DNA of 64,000 nt from Flavobacterium urumqiense (GCF_900108015.1 NZ_FNVP01000011.1:1-64000), one strand, 5' to 3'; shown: positions 1-9,703, counted from the first letter of the stretch. Made by a program: numbers and translations. Notes: generated by a model not told the origin, from the sequence alone.

Positions 1-1
1 A

Positions 2-160
2 GCCATAAAATGGAGTATTAAAATACTGTTGGTCTAGTAATTGCATTATTTTCAAGTTCTCTAAACTTTCCTGTTTTGCTTTATAATAAAGACCGCCACG
101 ATGAATTTCTAATAATCGACATTGTTTGACAATGCTCAATTTATTTTGGGTATCGACCAT
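2..160 (-). CDS. IS3 transposase OrfB, N-terminal part (cut by window edge)
   Basis: The reading frame is open from the orfA overlap to the window edge. The first internal Met is at 158-160, giving MVDTQNKLSIVKQCRLLEI and ending ...NTPFYG. HRGGLYY near residue 20 and TPFYG near residue 50 are typical of the N-terminal helical region of IS3-family OrfB, just before the rve (DDE) integrase core. That core lies outside the window. OrfB is probably made mainly as an OrfAB fusion by -1 slippage in the A-run near 192-199. The frame continues upstream from that run without a stop (residues KSGLVSISERLK before MVDTQ). Confidence 0.75.
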   Translation of the reverse strand, partial: MVDTQNKLSIVKQCRLLEIHRGGLYYKAKQESLENLKIMQLLDQQYFNTPFYG

Positions 161-183
161 TTTCAATCGCTCACTGATCGATA

Positions 184-462
184 CTAACCCAGACTTTTTT
201 TTAAAAAGTCATTCTCCAAAGTCAACTGACCGATTCGAGCATAGAGTTTCTCTGTTGGAATTTCATCTTTGGCAACGACCGTTTTTTCTGCAGAAAAAAC
301 CGCAGAAAGATTCCGTATGGCTTCCGCCTTCCACATTGAAATTTGATTGGGCAGCAACTCGTATTTTTTTGCTAATACCTCGATGGTATCTTTCTCTTTT
401 AAGGCTTCCAAAACAACTTTGGCTTTGAAGTCTTTTCCGAAGGTTCTTCTTGTTCTTGACAT
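184..462 (-). CDS. IS3-family transposase OrfA (HTH_Tnp_1)
   Basis: This 92-residue protein has the usual length of an IS3/IS911 OrfA. The N-terminal part, RRTFGKDFKAKVVLEALKE, and the following VLAKKYELLPNQISMWK segment form the helix-turn-helix that binds the element ends. The C-terminal part, roughly residues 60-90, looks like the leucine-zipper segment used for multimerisation. The frame ends ENDFLKKSLG, where an A8 run lets ribosomes slip -1 into orfB. It lies 74 bp inside the element end. Function is assigned from family resemblance. Confidence 0.88.
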   Translation of the reverse strand: MSRTRRTFGKDFKAKVVLEALKEKDTIEVLAKKYELLPNQISMWKAEAIRNLSAVFSAEKTVVAKDEIPTEKLYARIGQLTLENDFLKKSLG

Positions 463-556
463 ATTAGTGCTAATTTAAGGTTTTTATTCCTATCTAAATT
501 AGTTGGGATATATTGTCCGAATTTTGGGGGTCAGCATAAAACAAAATTTAAATAAA

Positions 557-3500
557 TTATTTAAATAACCATTTGTGCAATAACTTTTCTAAATCAACTT
601 GAATAATTGGTTTTGGCAAATAATCATTCATTCCAACTTTTAGACATTTTTCTTTGTCACCTGTCATAATTCCGGCTGTAATTGCAATTATTGGAATATC
701 TTCAGAATCTTTTAATTTCCTGATTTCGTCAGTCGCTTCATATCCATTTTTATTAGGCATTTGAATATCCATTAAAATAATATCAGGCTTCTCTTTTTTA
801 TATTGCTCAACAGCTTCGTTGCCGTTTTTCGCTTCAAAAATAATACAATTTAAAATTATTTTTTTGATCAGCGTTTTTGCTAAAAGCATATTAATCTTAT
901 TATCCTCAACAATTAAAACCTTTTTGTTACTTAGGATTTCTGAGGAAGTAAGGGCAAAACTATCTTCTGCAAGAATTACTTCTAAATTTAAAATTTTTTT
1001 ATGTTTAGATTTTTTAAATTTAATTTCAAAGAAAAAATCGCTACCATAACCGTACTTGCTGATTAATTGCAATTTACTATCCATTAGTGCTAACAACTGA
1101 TTAGAAATAGCGAGGCCTAATCCTGTACCCCCAAATTTTCGATTTGTGGAATTATCTTCTTGTACGAAAGAATTAAATATTTTTTCAGTATTAATTACTC
1201 TAATTCCAATACCGGTATCTTTTACAGAAAATCTTAAATTTGATAAATTATTCGTTGAATTGGCTACCTCAGTGATATCCAGTCGTATTTCACCAAAATG
1301 GGTAAACTTTAATGCATTACTCAATAAGTTTACCAATATTTGTTTTAATCTGACAGAATCGCCTAGTATATATTGAGGTACTTTTCCATCAATATTTAGT
1401 AACAAATCTATCTTTTTTAAAGTGGCTTGGTATTTGAATAAATCAACAACTTGACGAGCCAATTTACGCAAATTAATTTCCTCAATATCTAATTCTAATT
1501 TTCCAGATTCAATTTTAGAAAAATCCAAAACATCATTTACGATATGCATAAGTGAAGTAGCCGATTCATTAATAGTGGTCATATATTCCGCTTGAATTTT
1601 TTTAAGATCGGATTTCATCAACAAATGGGTAAATCCAATAATTCCATTTAATGGAGTTCTAATTTCGTGACTCATATTTGCCAGAAAATCCGTCTTCGCT
1701 CTATTTGCAGCTTCCGCTTGTTCTTTGGATTTCAGTAATTCAATTTCTAATAATTTACGTGTTGTTATATTCATGAAACTAATCACAATTTCAGTAATAG
1801 CACCTTTTTTATCCAAAACAGGAAAGCCGTTGCATAATAACCAGATAACATTCTGTTTTAAGGGTCTGTTTACACCAATAGTTACGTTTTTAAAAGCTTT
1901 TTTATCAGCAATAATTTGGTTAACGGGGTATTTTTCAACAGGCATTGCCGTAAAATCTTCATTCAAAAAGGACCAGGCAGGATCAAAAGCTTTTTTCCCT
2001 TTCATTTTATCAACATCCAATCCAAACAATTCAGCTGCGATACTATTACTGATAATTATTGATGTATCAGTCGCATGAACAACAATACCAGCCTCAAGGT
2101 TATTCAATAATCCTCGATAGTGTTCTTCACTTTTAAACAATGCTAAATCATTTTTTTTAGATTCACTAATATCTCTGGAAAGACATATAAAATGAATTCC
2201 ATGATCTTCACTTTCTTTCATAGGAGCAATAGAAAGTTCAAACCAACGTATTCCATTCGGCAATTCCAAGGTATATTGCCTTCCATTTGAAAATCCTTTT
2301 ACTGAAGCTTCATGTAATGCCGACATAATTAAATTTGAGGCCGCAGCGGGTAGTACTTCGGTAAAGGTTTTTCCCAAAAATGCATCTGGAGGCATCGCGT
2401 AAAAATCATTATTGGGGGAATGATAATTATAAATATGACCTTCAGCATCTACTTCAAATAACATATCAGGTATTGCCTCAAATACACTTTCGAGTTTTTC
2501 ATGCATTTTCAGCAAATCCTCTTCCGCTTTTTTTAGGTTCGTAACATCTAACATTGAACCAATAAAACGGATTGGTTTTCCTGATTCATCTCGTACAATT
2601 GCTGCACGTTCATAGAAAAAACCATAACTTCCATCTCTTTTTTGAAAACGAAATTCATCTGTCCAGAAAATTGAATTTCCTAAATAGGCCTCTTCAATAT
2701 TTTTTATAACTCTTTCGCTATCCATTGGATGAAGTCTGGATCTCCAAATAATTTTGTATTCATCGATTGAAAAATCATCGTCATCATCATAGGTATTTAT
2801 AAGCTCCTTAAACACTTTATTGTGCCAACTTTTACCGGTTATGAAATCCAACTCAAATATTGCATCGTTCGTAGCCAATGAAATCATTTCGAATCGATCG
2901 TTTGCAACTTTAGTTTTTTCTTCTGCTCTTTTACGCTCTGTAATATCTAGCATAGATCCAATGTAGCGAATTGGTTTTCCTGACTCATCTCTAATAATGG
3001 CGGCACGATCATAAAAATCACCGTACGTTCCATCCGCTTTTTGAAAACGAAATTCATCTGACCATGCTGTGGCAGACCCTCTGTATGTTTCCTCTAACTT
3101 TTTGATAACGCGATCTCTGTCGTCAGGATGAAGCTTAGATCTCCACATGGCTTTGGAATCACTTTTATTGCGCTCATTATGATTACCAAAATTAAAAAGT
3201 TCTACAAATGTTTTATTGTTCCAACTCCATCCAGTCCGTAAATCAACTTCATATATGGCGTCGTTTGTTGCAATGGAGATTCGCTCAAATCGCTCACTAG
3301 CAATTTTAATAATTTCTTCGGCTTTTTTTCGCTCAGTAAGATCAATTCCCATTCCTAAAAGGCATTTTTTGCCTTCGTACTCTAATACTAATGAATTAAT
3401 ATAATAGGGAATTTTGTTATTATTTTTGGTCAAAAATTCAACTTCAATACCGAGTGAATTTGTTTTAAAAACACTTTTTATTCTTAATTTAACTTTTTGT

Positions 3501-6500
3501 TTTTCTTTTTCATCATAGAAATCTAAAGGATGCATTTGAGCGATTTCATTATGATCGTATCCTGTAACTTCTTCAAAGTGCTTATTCCATTTTACAAATT
3601 TCCCTGATTTATCATAGAGATAAAAGACACCCGGCAAATTATTGATTATGGTTTCTGAAAGCTGTTTTTCTTTTAAAATTAAACTTTCAGTAATTTTACG
3701 CTCTGTAATATCTGTAACAGTCCCAATGTAACCTATCGTCTCATTTTTAGAATTTTTTTCAGGAATAGCTTGTCCCATAACCCAAGCAATCGATCCATCA
3801 TCATGAACAAAACGATATTCTGACAAGGAAATTTCTTGCAGAAAAGTTGCTTTTTCCCAATCATTAAAAAGTAATTTTTTATCATCATTATGAACAGCAG
3901 CAAGCCAACCGTTTCCCAAAGCCTCCTCAAAAGATAAACCCGAAATTTGACACCAACGGGGATTAACATAGGTGGTGAACCCATTTATATCAGCACGAAA
4001 AATTCCTACCGGAGATACTTCCGTAAGCGTATGATATCGCTCTTGACTTTCCAAAACGGCCTCCTCTGCCTTTTTGCGTAAAGCTTCTTTTTCAAAATTC
4101 TCTAACGCAAAAGCTACATCACTTGTTGCTTCTTCTAACAGTGCAATTTCTTCGGAATCAAAAAAGTTTTTTTCACTGGCATAAAAAGAAAAAATTCCAA
4201 TAACCTTTCCGAACTTTTTTATTGGCACCGCAATTAACGAAAAGTAACCTCGTTCTAAAGCTTCTTTTTTCCAAAGCAACATCATTGGGTCATTCTCAAT
4301 ATCATTACATACCACATATCTGGCTTCCCTAACGGCAATCCCACAAGGACCTTTACCCTGCGAAACATCTTCTGTTGAAATCATTTTTATTTTAGCAAGA
4401 TACCCCCTATCTTCGCCTACAATCATTCTTGGAACTACTTTTTTAGTATTTTCATCTACTAAGCCAATCCAAGCTAACTTAAATTTCCCTAATTCAACCG
4501 CTATTGTACAGGCCTCTTTAAAAAGAATTTGTTCATCAGTTGTACGAACAATCATTTGGTTTATCTGGCTAATAAATAAATAGAGTCGATTTGCTTTAAT
4601 AAGTTTTTTTTCGGCCACAACCCTTTCGGTGATATCGGTAATTATTCCGTGACAAATTACAGTTCCTTCTGATTCTACTTCTGGTAAAGAATTAACATCA
4701 TGCCAGACCAATCCTTTTATTGGATGCAGATAACGGTATTGAACTTTAAGTGGAACTAATTTAGATTTCGTTATTTTAATACTTTCCATCACATGACCAA
4801 TATCATCTTGATGAATCAATGCGAAAATGGCATTTGAATCATTTTTAATGTCTTCATAAGTGAAACCGTAAATTTCTTCAATCGCATCACTAGCATAAGG
4901 ATAACTCAATGAGTCGTCTTTATTTTGACGCATGGAATAAATTAAACCAGGTGAAGTAGCGGCAATTTTAATAAACTTATCTCTTTCTTCTCTTAAGATT
5001 TCAATGGCTTCTTTTTGTTCAGTGACCTCTCTTAAATTAGAAACAATGCCATTCACGCTGCTATTATCCAATAGGTTATTTATAACGCCTTCCAGCCAAA
5101 TATAATGCCCTCTTTTATGTTGGACCCGAAATAAAACTGGATTTGGAACTTCAGGATTTTCAAATGTTTTTTGAATTGCCTTATCAATGTAATCTATATA
5201 ATCTGGATGAAAATAGTCTTTATTAGAAATTTTTTTTAATTCTTCATTTGAATATCCGGTTATTCGCAACGAAGAGGGACTTCGAAATAAAGTCTTTAAA
5301 TTTTTATCAAGTACACTAATAATTCCTTCATTGTTTTCAACTAATGCTCGAAAACGTTTTTCGCTTTGTTCAATTTTTTCCTCAGATCGCTTCTTATCTG
5401 ATATATCCCTGAAAAAAATTGATAATCCATCATAAGAAGGGTAAATATGGTTTTCAAACCATCTGTCATTTGGTGCATAATACTCTTCTAAATTAATATA
5501 TTGCTGCGTTTCTATTGCATGATAATATGCTTCAAAGAACGGGTGATTCACCTTCTCTGGAAATTCAGTCCAAATGTGTTTCCCTATCATTTCCTCCGGT
5601 TTTCGATTAAAAATCTCACCCGCTTTTTTATTCATGTACGTATAACACCAATTATTGTCCAATGCTACAAAAGCATCGGAGATGCGATCAAAGGTTTTGG
5701 TAAGTAAATCTTTTGTTTTTTTACTTTCTGTTATATCTTTTACAAATCCTAGAAAACGATTCTCGGAAAGTTGCACAGCCTCAACAGACCACCATTTAAT
5801 CTCTCCATTTTTATGAATTGCTTTGATTTGTTTTTTTGCTATTCCATTATCTAAAAGATTCTGGAACTCTTTGAAATAATCTTCAACAGAATCTAACGTT
5901 GATAAATCCCCAAACTTCATTGTTAAGAGCTCCTCTTTTGAATATCCCGTCAATATAGTTGCACCGTGGTTAGCTTCTAAATAATTTCCTTTTTCATCCA
6001 AGACAAAAACTCCATCCGGTGCACATTCAATATAATTTTTAAATTTAGTATTACTTTCTTCATCAATCGCTTTTAGTCTATAATCAACTACTGCTTGCTC
6101 TTTCGCTTTAACCGCTACTTCAATTTGTTTTTTTAAAGTAAAATCTTGCGTATTACCCCTAATACCAAATACAATTCCATTATCATCTATTAGCGGAAAA
6201 ATAGTTTGGTTCAACCACTTTACTTTTTTATTAAAAAAAGTGGCACTTTGTTCTATTTCAAAAGGTTTTTTATCAATGATTAATTGCGTTATTTTATTTT
6301 GAAATAACGTTTTATCTTCTTTAATAAAATTATTTAAATATTCTTGGAATAAATTTTGATATTTCTTTTTTTCAATTTCAAAAATAGCATACAATTCATT
6401 AGACCAAATTATTTCTTTTGTTCTAAAATTGAATTCCCAAGTGCCCATTTTTGCATTTTTTTGCACAAGGTTTACTAATTTTTTACTTTTAATTAATTTT

Positions 6501-6946
6501 TCTTGGGTATTTATTGTCTCTGAAACATCTCTTCCAATTGCATAAATATTTTCGGAAGACATACTGTTTGCAGTCCATTGAATAGTTACAAATTCACCAT
6601 TCTTTTTTAGGAATCTATTCTCATAACTTATTGAATTCTGTCCCTGTGATAACCGCGCAATTTCCTGCGTGGTTTTATCGAAATCTTCTGTATGAATAAA
6701 GAAATTGAGTGGTGTAGTAAGTAATTCCTTTTCAGAGTAACCGAATTTTTTTATAAACTCTGGGTTTATTTCTTTGAAATAGCCATCAGTGCTTATTGTA
6801 CACAACAGATCATTTGACTCCTTAATAAAAAACTTAAAACTAGCGAATGCCTCTTCTTTTTTTTGTAATCGAATTATTTCTAATTCTTGTTTTTCTGTTT
6901 TTTTGAGTAATTCATCATACGTTGGTTTAGCCTTATTTATACTCAT
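557..6946 (-). CDS. giant multi-PAS/GAF hybrid histidine kinase
   Basis: This sensor has about 2129 residues and no signal peptide or membrane segment, so it is probably cytoplasmic. In order it shows six PAS-like units (about residues 30-780), one GAF domain (about 800-955, LYLFISQINQMIV to DVAFALENF), six more PAS units (about 970-1735), then HisKA, HATPase and receiver domains. The phospho-acceptor is the His of NMSHEIRTPLNG (residue 1760) and the receiver Asp is in LMDIQMPNKNG (residue 2060). N, G1 and G2 boxes (NLLSNALKFT, DTGIG, GGTGLGL) are intact, so it should be active. PAS units 9 and 10 are close copies of each other. A longer frame starts at 6997, but its extra 17 residues look like translated spacer, so I chose the Met at 6946. 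The input signal and the downstream phospho-partner are unknown. No response regulator is adjacent. Confidence 0.9.
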   Translation of the reverse strand: MSINKAKPTYDELLKKTEKQELEIIRLQKKEEAFASFKFFIKESNDLLCTISTDGYFKEINPEFIKKFGYSEKELLTTPLNFFIHTEDFDKTTQEIARLSQGQNSISYENRFLKKNGEFVTIQWTANSMSSENIYAIGRDVSETINTQEKLIKSKKLVNLVQKNAKMGTWEFNFRTKEIIWSNELYAIFEIEKKKYQNLFQEYLNNFIKEDKTLFQNKITQLIIDKKPFEIEQSATFFNKKVKWLNQTIFPLIDDNGIVFGIRGNTQDFTLKKQIEVAVKAKEQAVVDYRLKAIDEESNTKFKNYIECAPDGVFVLDEKGNYLEANHGATILTGYSKEELLTMKFGDLSTLDSVEDYFKEFQNLLDNGIAKKQIKAIHKNGEIKWWSVEAVQLSENRFLGFVKDITESKKTKDLLTKTFDRISDAFVALDNNWCYTYMNKKAGEIFNRKPEEMIGKHIWTEFPEKVNHPFFEAYYHAIETQQYINLEEYYAPNDRWFENHIYPSYDGLSIFFRDISDKKRSEEKIEQSEKRFRALVENNEGIISVLDKNLKTLFRSPSSLRITGYSNEELKKISNKDYFHPDYIDYIDKAIQKTFENPEVPNPVLFRVQHKRGHYIWLEGVINNLLDNSSVNGIVSNLREVTEQKEAIEILREERDKFIKIAATSPGLIYSMRQNKDDSLSYPYASDAIEEIYGFTYEDIKNDSNAIFALIHQDDIGHVMESIKITKSKLVPLKVQYRYLHPIKGLVWHDVNSLPEVESEGTVICHGIITDITERVVAEKKLIKANRLYLFISQINQMIVRTTDEQILFKEACTIAVELGKFKLAWIGLVDENTKKVVPRMIVGEDRGYLAKIKMISTEDVSQGKGPCGIAVREARYVVCNDIENDPMMLLWKKEALERGYFSLIAVPIKKFGKVIGIFSFYASEKNFFDSEEIALLEEATSDVAFALENFEKEALRKKAEEAVLESQERYHTLTEVSPVGIFRADINGFTTYVNPRWCQISGLSFEEALGNGWLAAVHNDDKKLLFNDWEKATFLQEISLSEYRFVHDDGSIAWVMGQAIPEKNSKNETIGYIGTVTDITERKITESLILKEKQLSETIINNLPGVFYLYDKSGKFVKWNKHFEEVTGYDHNEIAQMHPLDFYDEKEKQKVKLRIKSVFKTNSLGIEVEFLTKNNNKIPYYINSLVLEYEGKKCLLGMGIDLTERKKAEEIIKIASERFERISIATNDAIYEVDLRTGWSWNNKTFVELFNFGNHNERNKSDSKAMWRSKLHPDDRDRVIKKLEETYRGSATAWSDEFRFQKADGTYGDFYDRAAIIRDESGKPIRYIGSMLDITERKRAEEKTKVANDRFEMISLATNDAIFELDFITGKSWHNKVFKELINTYDDDDDFSIDEYKIIWRSRLHPMDSERVIKNIEEAYLGNSIFWTDEFRFQKRDGSYGFFYERAAIVRDESGKPIRFIGSMLDVTNLKKAEEDLLKMHEKLESVFEAIPDMLFEVDAEGHIYNYHSPNNDFYAMPPDAFLGKTFTEVLPAAASNLIMSALHEASVKGFSNGRQYTLELPNGIRWFELSIAPMKESEDHGIHFICLSRDISESKKNDLALFKSEEHYRGLLNNLEAGIVVHATDTSIIISNSIAAELFGLDVDKMKGKKAFDPAWSFLNEDFTAMPVEKYPVNQIIADKKAFKNVTIGVNRPLKQNVIWLLCNGFPVLDKKGAITEIVISFMNITTRKLLEIELLKSKEQAEAANRAKTDFLANMSHEIRTPLNGIIGFTHLLMKSDLKKIQAEYMTTINESATSLMHIVNDVLDFSKIESGKLELDIEEINLRKLARQVVDLFKYQATLKKIDLLLNIDGKVPQYILGDSVRLKQILVNLLSNALKFTHFGEIRLDITEVANSTNNLSNLRFSVKDTGIGIRVINTEKIFNSFVQEDNSTNRKFGGTGLGLAISNQLLALMDSKLQLISKYGYGSDFFFEIKFKKSKHKKILNLEVILAEDSFALTSSEILSNKKVLIVEDNKINMLLAKTLIKKIILNCIIFEAKNGNEAVEQYKKEKPDIILMDIQMPNKNGYEATDEIRKLKDSEDIPIIAITAGIMTGDKEKCLKVGMNDYLPKPIIQVDLEKLLHKWLFK

Positions 6947-7092
6947 AAAATTGTCAATAAATTTGTTGTACACGCTAAATATAATAAAATAAAACAAGAA
7001 ATTGAATTAGGTGCATTATTATAAAAAAACATTTAAATCTTCAATATTATTCAACTGTGACTTTTGTTACTGTGTAAGGATTTATCACCTAA

Positions 7093-7100
7093 TATCTTTG
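7093..7100 (+). promoter_or_regulatory. probable -7 element for the efflux operon
   Basis: TATCTTTG matches the Bacteroidetes -7 consensus TAnnTTTG and lies 22 bp before the start codon of the outer-membrane efflux gene. A TTG at 7064-7066 may act as the -33 element, although the spacing (26 bp) is slightly long. Confidence 0.45.
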
Positions 7101-7122
7101 CTGTATTAATTAAAGAAAAATT

Positions 7123-8436
7123 ATGAAGAAAATAAATTTAATACTGATCTTAGGAGCATTTTTGATTTCTACTTTAGGATTTGGTCAAGACACGTTGACT
7201 ATTTCTAAAAAGGATATTTGGAAAAAGGCTTCTGATAAAAACCTGCTTATCAAAATAGCTAATCAGGACTTCAAATCGGCACAAGCAGATTACAGACAAT
7301 CTAATTCGTTATTCCTACCAAGTATTTCGGCATCGCATACAGCTATTTCAACAACAAATCCTTTGATGGCTTTTGGTTCCAAATTGAATCAGGAAATTTT
7401 AACGCAATCGGATTTTAATCCAGACTTATTGAATAATCCAGCAAGAACGAAAAATTTCGCTACTAAAATTGAAATTTTACAACCGTTAATCAACGTAGAT
7501 GGATATTACGGAAGACAAGCTGCAAAAGCAAAAATGCAGGCTTTTCAACTGCAAACGGAGCGCACCAAAGAATATTTGGAACTGGAAGTCAGTAAAGCTT
7601 TCATGGAATTGCAATTGGGTTATAAATCGGAAAAAGTTCTGGAAAAAGCCAATACGACTGCTACAGCCAATTTGAAATTGATAGAGAACTATTTTAAGCA
7701 AGGAATTCTTCAAAAAACAGATTTGCTTTCGGTTCAGGTTCGTGTAAATGAAATTAAAAATCACTTGCAATACGCCAAAAGTAATGTGCAAAACGCTTCG
7801 GATTATTTGGGGTTTCTTTTAAATGAAGATACAGCAAATAAAGTATATAAACCGATTGAAGAATTGGAAAATGCAATTGTTATTGAAACGTTCAACACGA
7901 CACTTTCCAGTAATAGAAAAGACATTCAAGCAATAGATAAATCATCTGAAGCTTATGCAAAAATGGTACAATCAAGCAAAATGAATTTCTTACCAAGGTT
8001 AAATGCTTTTGGAAGTTATGAATTGTATGATAATAAACTTTTTGGAACCAATGCCAAAGGATATTTGATCGGAGCGCAATTGTCATTGAATGTTTTTGAC
8101 GGTTATAAATCAATTGGAAAAATGGAGAAAGCGAAAGCGGATTTCCAAAAATCAGAAATGGAAAACCAACAATATAAATCCAAAAGCCAATTGGAATTAA
8201 GCAAAACCAACCGCCAGTTAAAAGATGCTGAAAACAAAGTAAATCTTTCCAAATTAGCATTAGAACAATCACAAGAAGCTTACAGAATCCGAAGCAATCG
8301 TTTTACGCAAGGACTGGAAAAAACGACTGATTTATTGCAAGCAGAAACCCAAATGTCTCAGAAAGAACTAGAATTCCTGCAAGCTGTTTTCGAATATAAT
8401 TTTACTCAAGAATATTTACAATTTTTAACTAAATAA
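7123..8436 (+). CDS. TolC-family outer-membrane efflux protein
   Basis: This is the outer-membrane channel of a tripartite RND efflux system. It has 437 residues, typical for the OEP family. An N-terminal signal peptide (residues 1-21, ending GFGQ) precedes two repeated OEP halves rich in long amphipathic helices. The two halves are seen around residues 55-230 and 260-430, with conserved-looking stretches such as LEVSKAFMELQLGYKSEKV and YRIRSNRFTQGLEKTTDLL. It is the first gene of the operon, and the adaptor begins 4 bp after its stop. Substrate range cannot be read from the sequence. Confidence 0.92.
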   Translation: MKKINLILILGAFLISTLGFGQDTLTISKKDIWKKASDKNLLIKIANQDFKSAQADYRQSNSLFLPSISASHTAISTTNPLMAFGSKLNQEILTQSDFNPDLLNNPARTKNFATKIEILQPLINVDGYYGRQAAKAKMQAFQLQTERTKEYLELEVSKAFMELQLGYKSEKVLEKANTTATANLKLIENYFKQGILQKTDLLSVQVRVNEIKNHLQYAKSNVQNASDYLGFLLNEDTANKVYKPIEELENAIVIETFNTTLSSNRKDIQAIDKSSEAYAKMVQSSKMNFLPRLNAFGSYELYDNKLFGTNAKGYLIGAQLSLNVFDGYKSIGKMEKAKADFQKSEMENQQYKSKSQLELSKTNRQLKDAENKVNLSKLALEQSQEAYRIRSNRFTQGLEKTTDLLQAETQMSQKELEFLQAVFEYNFTQEYLQFLTK

Positions 8437-8440
8437 ACAC

Positions 8441-9523
8441 ATGAAAAAAATATTTATCCCAATACTGACTGTAGCCCTGATCCTTTTAACTTCCTGTAAC
8501 GGAGAAAAGAAAGAGGCTCCTGCCAAAGAACTTGCCATTGCCGTGAAAGTAAGCGGGATTTCGTCCAATGACAACAGTCCATTTGTAACGGCAAGCGGAA
8601 AAATTGAAGCCGAAAACAGTGCCAATCTCAGCACTAGAATGATGGGGTATGTCACCAAAATTCATGTACAGGTAGGACAAAAAGTAGGTGCCGGACAATT
8701 ATTAGTCAGCATCAACAATACTGATTTGCAAGCCAAAAAAGCACAAGTCGATGCCAGTATTCATCAAGCGACTGCTGGTTACAGCAACGCTAAAAAAGAT
8801 TACAATCGTTTTGTAAATTTATTCAAACAACAAAGTGCCTCTCAAAAAGAACTCGACGATATTACAGCACGTTACGAAATGGCGAAAGCAGGATTGGAAG
8901 GAGCCAGACAAATGCGAAACGAGATTTTAGCTCAGTTTTCGTATTCGAATATTACAGCTCCGTTCTCGGGAGTGGTGACCAATACTTTCGTAAAAGAAGG
9001 TGATATGGCGAATCCCGGAATGCCTCTAGTAAGTTTGGAAGGCGCTTCAAAATTACAAGTAACGGCGATGGTTTCTGAAAATGATATTGTAAGTATAAAA
9101 AAAGGAATGACTGTCAATGTTTTGGTAAAATCATCTAATGTCACACTGACCGGAAAAGTTAGCGAAGTGAGTATTTCGGCTGCGAATACTGGAGGCCAAT
9201 ATTTGGTGAAGGTAAATTTAGATAAAACAGATGCATCAGTTTTATCAGGAATGTTTGTAAATGTGCAATTTCCTGTTGCAAACAAAACTCAAACGGTTGA
9301 AACTAATAGAATTTTAGTGCCCGAAAATGCTTTGGTAAAACAAGGACAACTAAGCGGGATCTACACGATTGCAACTGGAAACATTGCCATTTTAAGATGG
9401 TTACGAATTGGGAAAACGTTTGGCAATCAAGTAGAAGTTTTATCTGGTTTATCCGCTAATGAGCAATACATTGTTTCAGCAGATGGAAAGTTGTATAACG
9501 GAGCTTTGGTTCGTGTTCAGTAA
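8441..9523 (+). CDS. RND efflux periplasmic adaptor subunit (lipoprotein)
   Basis: This is the membrane-fusion protein that links the inner-membrane pump to the TolC-like channel. It has 360 residues. The signal sequence ends in a lipobox (LLTSC, Cys19), so it is probably lipid-anchored. A biotinyl-lipoyl-like half motif (GYVTKIHVQVGQKVGAGQLL, about 70-89) is followed by a coiled-coil hairpin (about 95-165). The second lipoyl half (FSYSNITAPFSGVVTNTFVK) and beta-barrel segments come after. Gene order (channel, adaptor, pump) supports the role. A 180-bp spacer with a structured repeat separates it from the pump gene. Confidence 0.92.
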   Translation: MKKIFIPILTVALILLTSCNGEKKEAPAKELAIAVKVSGISSNDNSPFVTASGKIEAENSANLSTRMMGYVTKIHVQVGQKVGAGQLLVSINNTDLQAKKAQVDASIHQATAGYSNAKKDYNRFVNLFKQQSASQKELDDITARYEMAKAGLEGARQMRNEILAQFSYSNITAPFSGVVTNTFVKEGDMANPGMPLVSLEGASKLQVTAMVSENDIVSIKKGMTVNVLVKSSNVTLTGKVSEVSISAANTGGQYLVKVNLDKTDASVLSGMFVNVQFPVANKTQTVETNRILVPENALVKQGQLSGIYTIATGNIAILRWLRIGKTFGNQVEVLSGLSANEQYIVSADGKLYNGALVRVQ

Positions 9524-9593
9524 TAAAGTTTAAGGTTTAAGGTTTAAACCAAAAAACTGAAAATCTATAAAATAAATGTCATTGTTAATTCCG

Positions 9594-9690
9594 CGTGAGG
9601 GATTGAGGCGGCATCCTTTTGTAAAGCGCAGCGGAACAAAAGATACAGCCGAAAGCCCGACCCGACCTTTTTGGGAGGGTCACGCCCAAA
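9594..9690 (+). repeat. dispersed structured repeat, copy A
   Basis: This GC-richer segment sits between adaptor and pump genes. It contains a stem formed by ATCCTTTTGT (9613-9622) and ACAAAAGAT (9636-9644). Flanking blocks GCGTGAGGGATTGAGGCGGC, AAAGCCCGACCCG and GTCACGCCCAAA follow a fixed order. The same blocks recur at 36881-37000 (same strand) and at 25130-25320 (opposite strand). The stem pairs change together between copies. Confidence 0.7.
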
Positions 9691-9703
9691 TAAATAAAAG
9701 AAA

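Larger units (their letters stand above)
1..536 (-). mobile_element. IS3-family insertion sequence, left part cut by window edge
   Basis: Two overlapping transposase frames (orfA and orfB) read leftwards from a terminal inverted-repeat-like end at 514-536. Read on the minus strand this end starts TGCTGACCCCCAAAATTCGG, which resembles IS3-group ends. The distal end lies outside the window, so completeness and target duplication cannot be judged. The element ends 20 bp from the stop codon of the multi-PAS kinase, so it did not interrupt that gene. OrfB is in the -1 frame of orfA with an A8 run at the junction, as expected for programmed -1 frameshifting in this family. Confidence 0.85.

Noticed and set aside
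7486-8272. Minus-strand frames inside the TolC-like gene
   Set aside because: They are antisense shadows of a conserved coding region with no family match.
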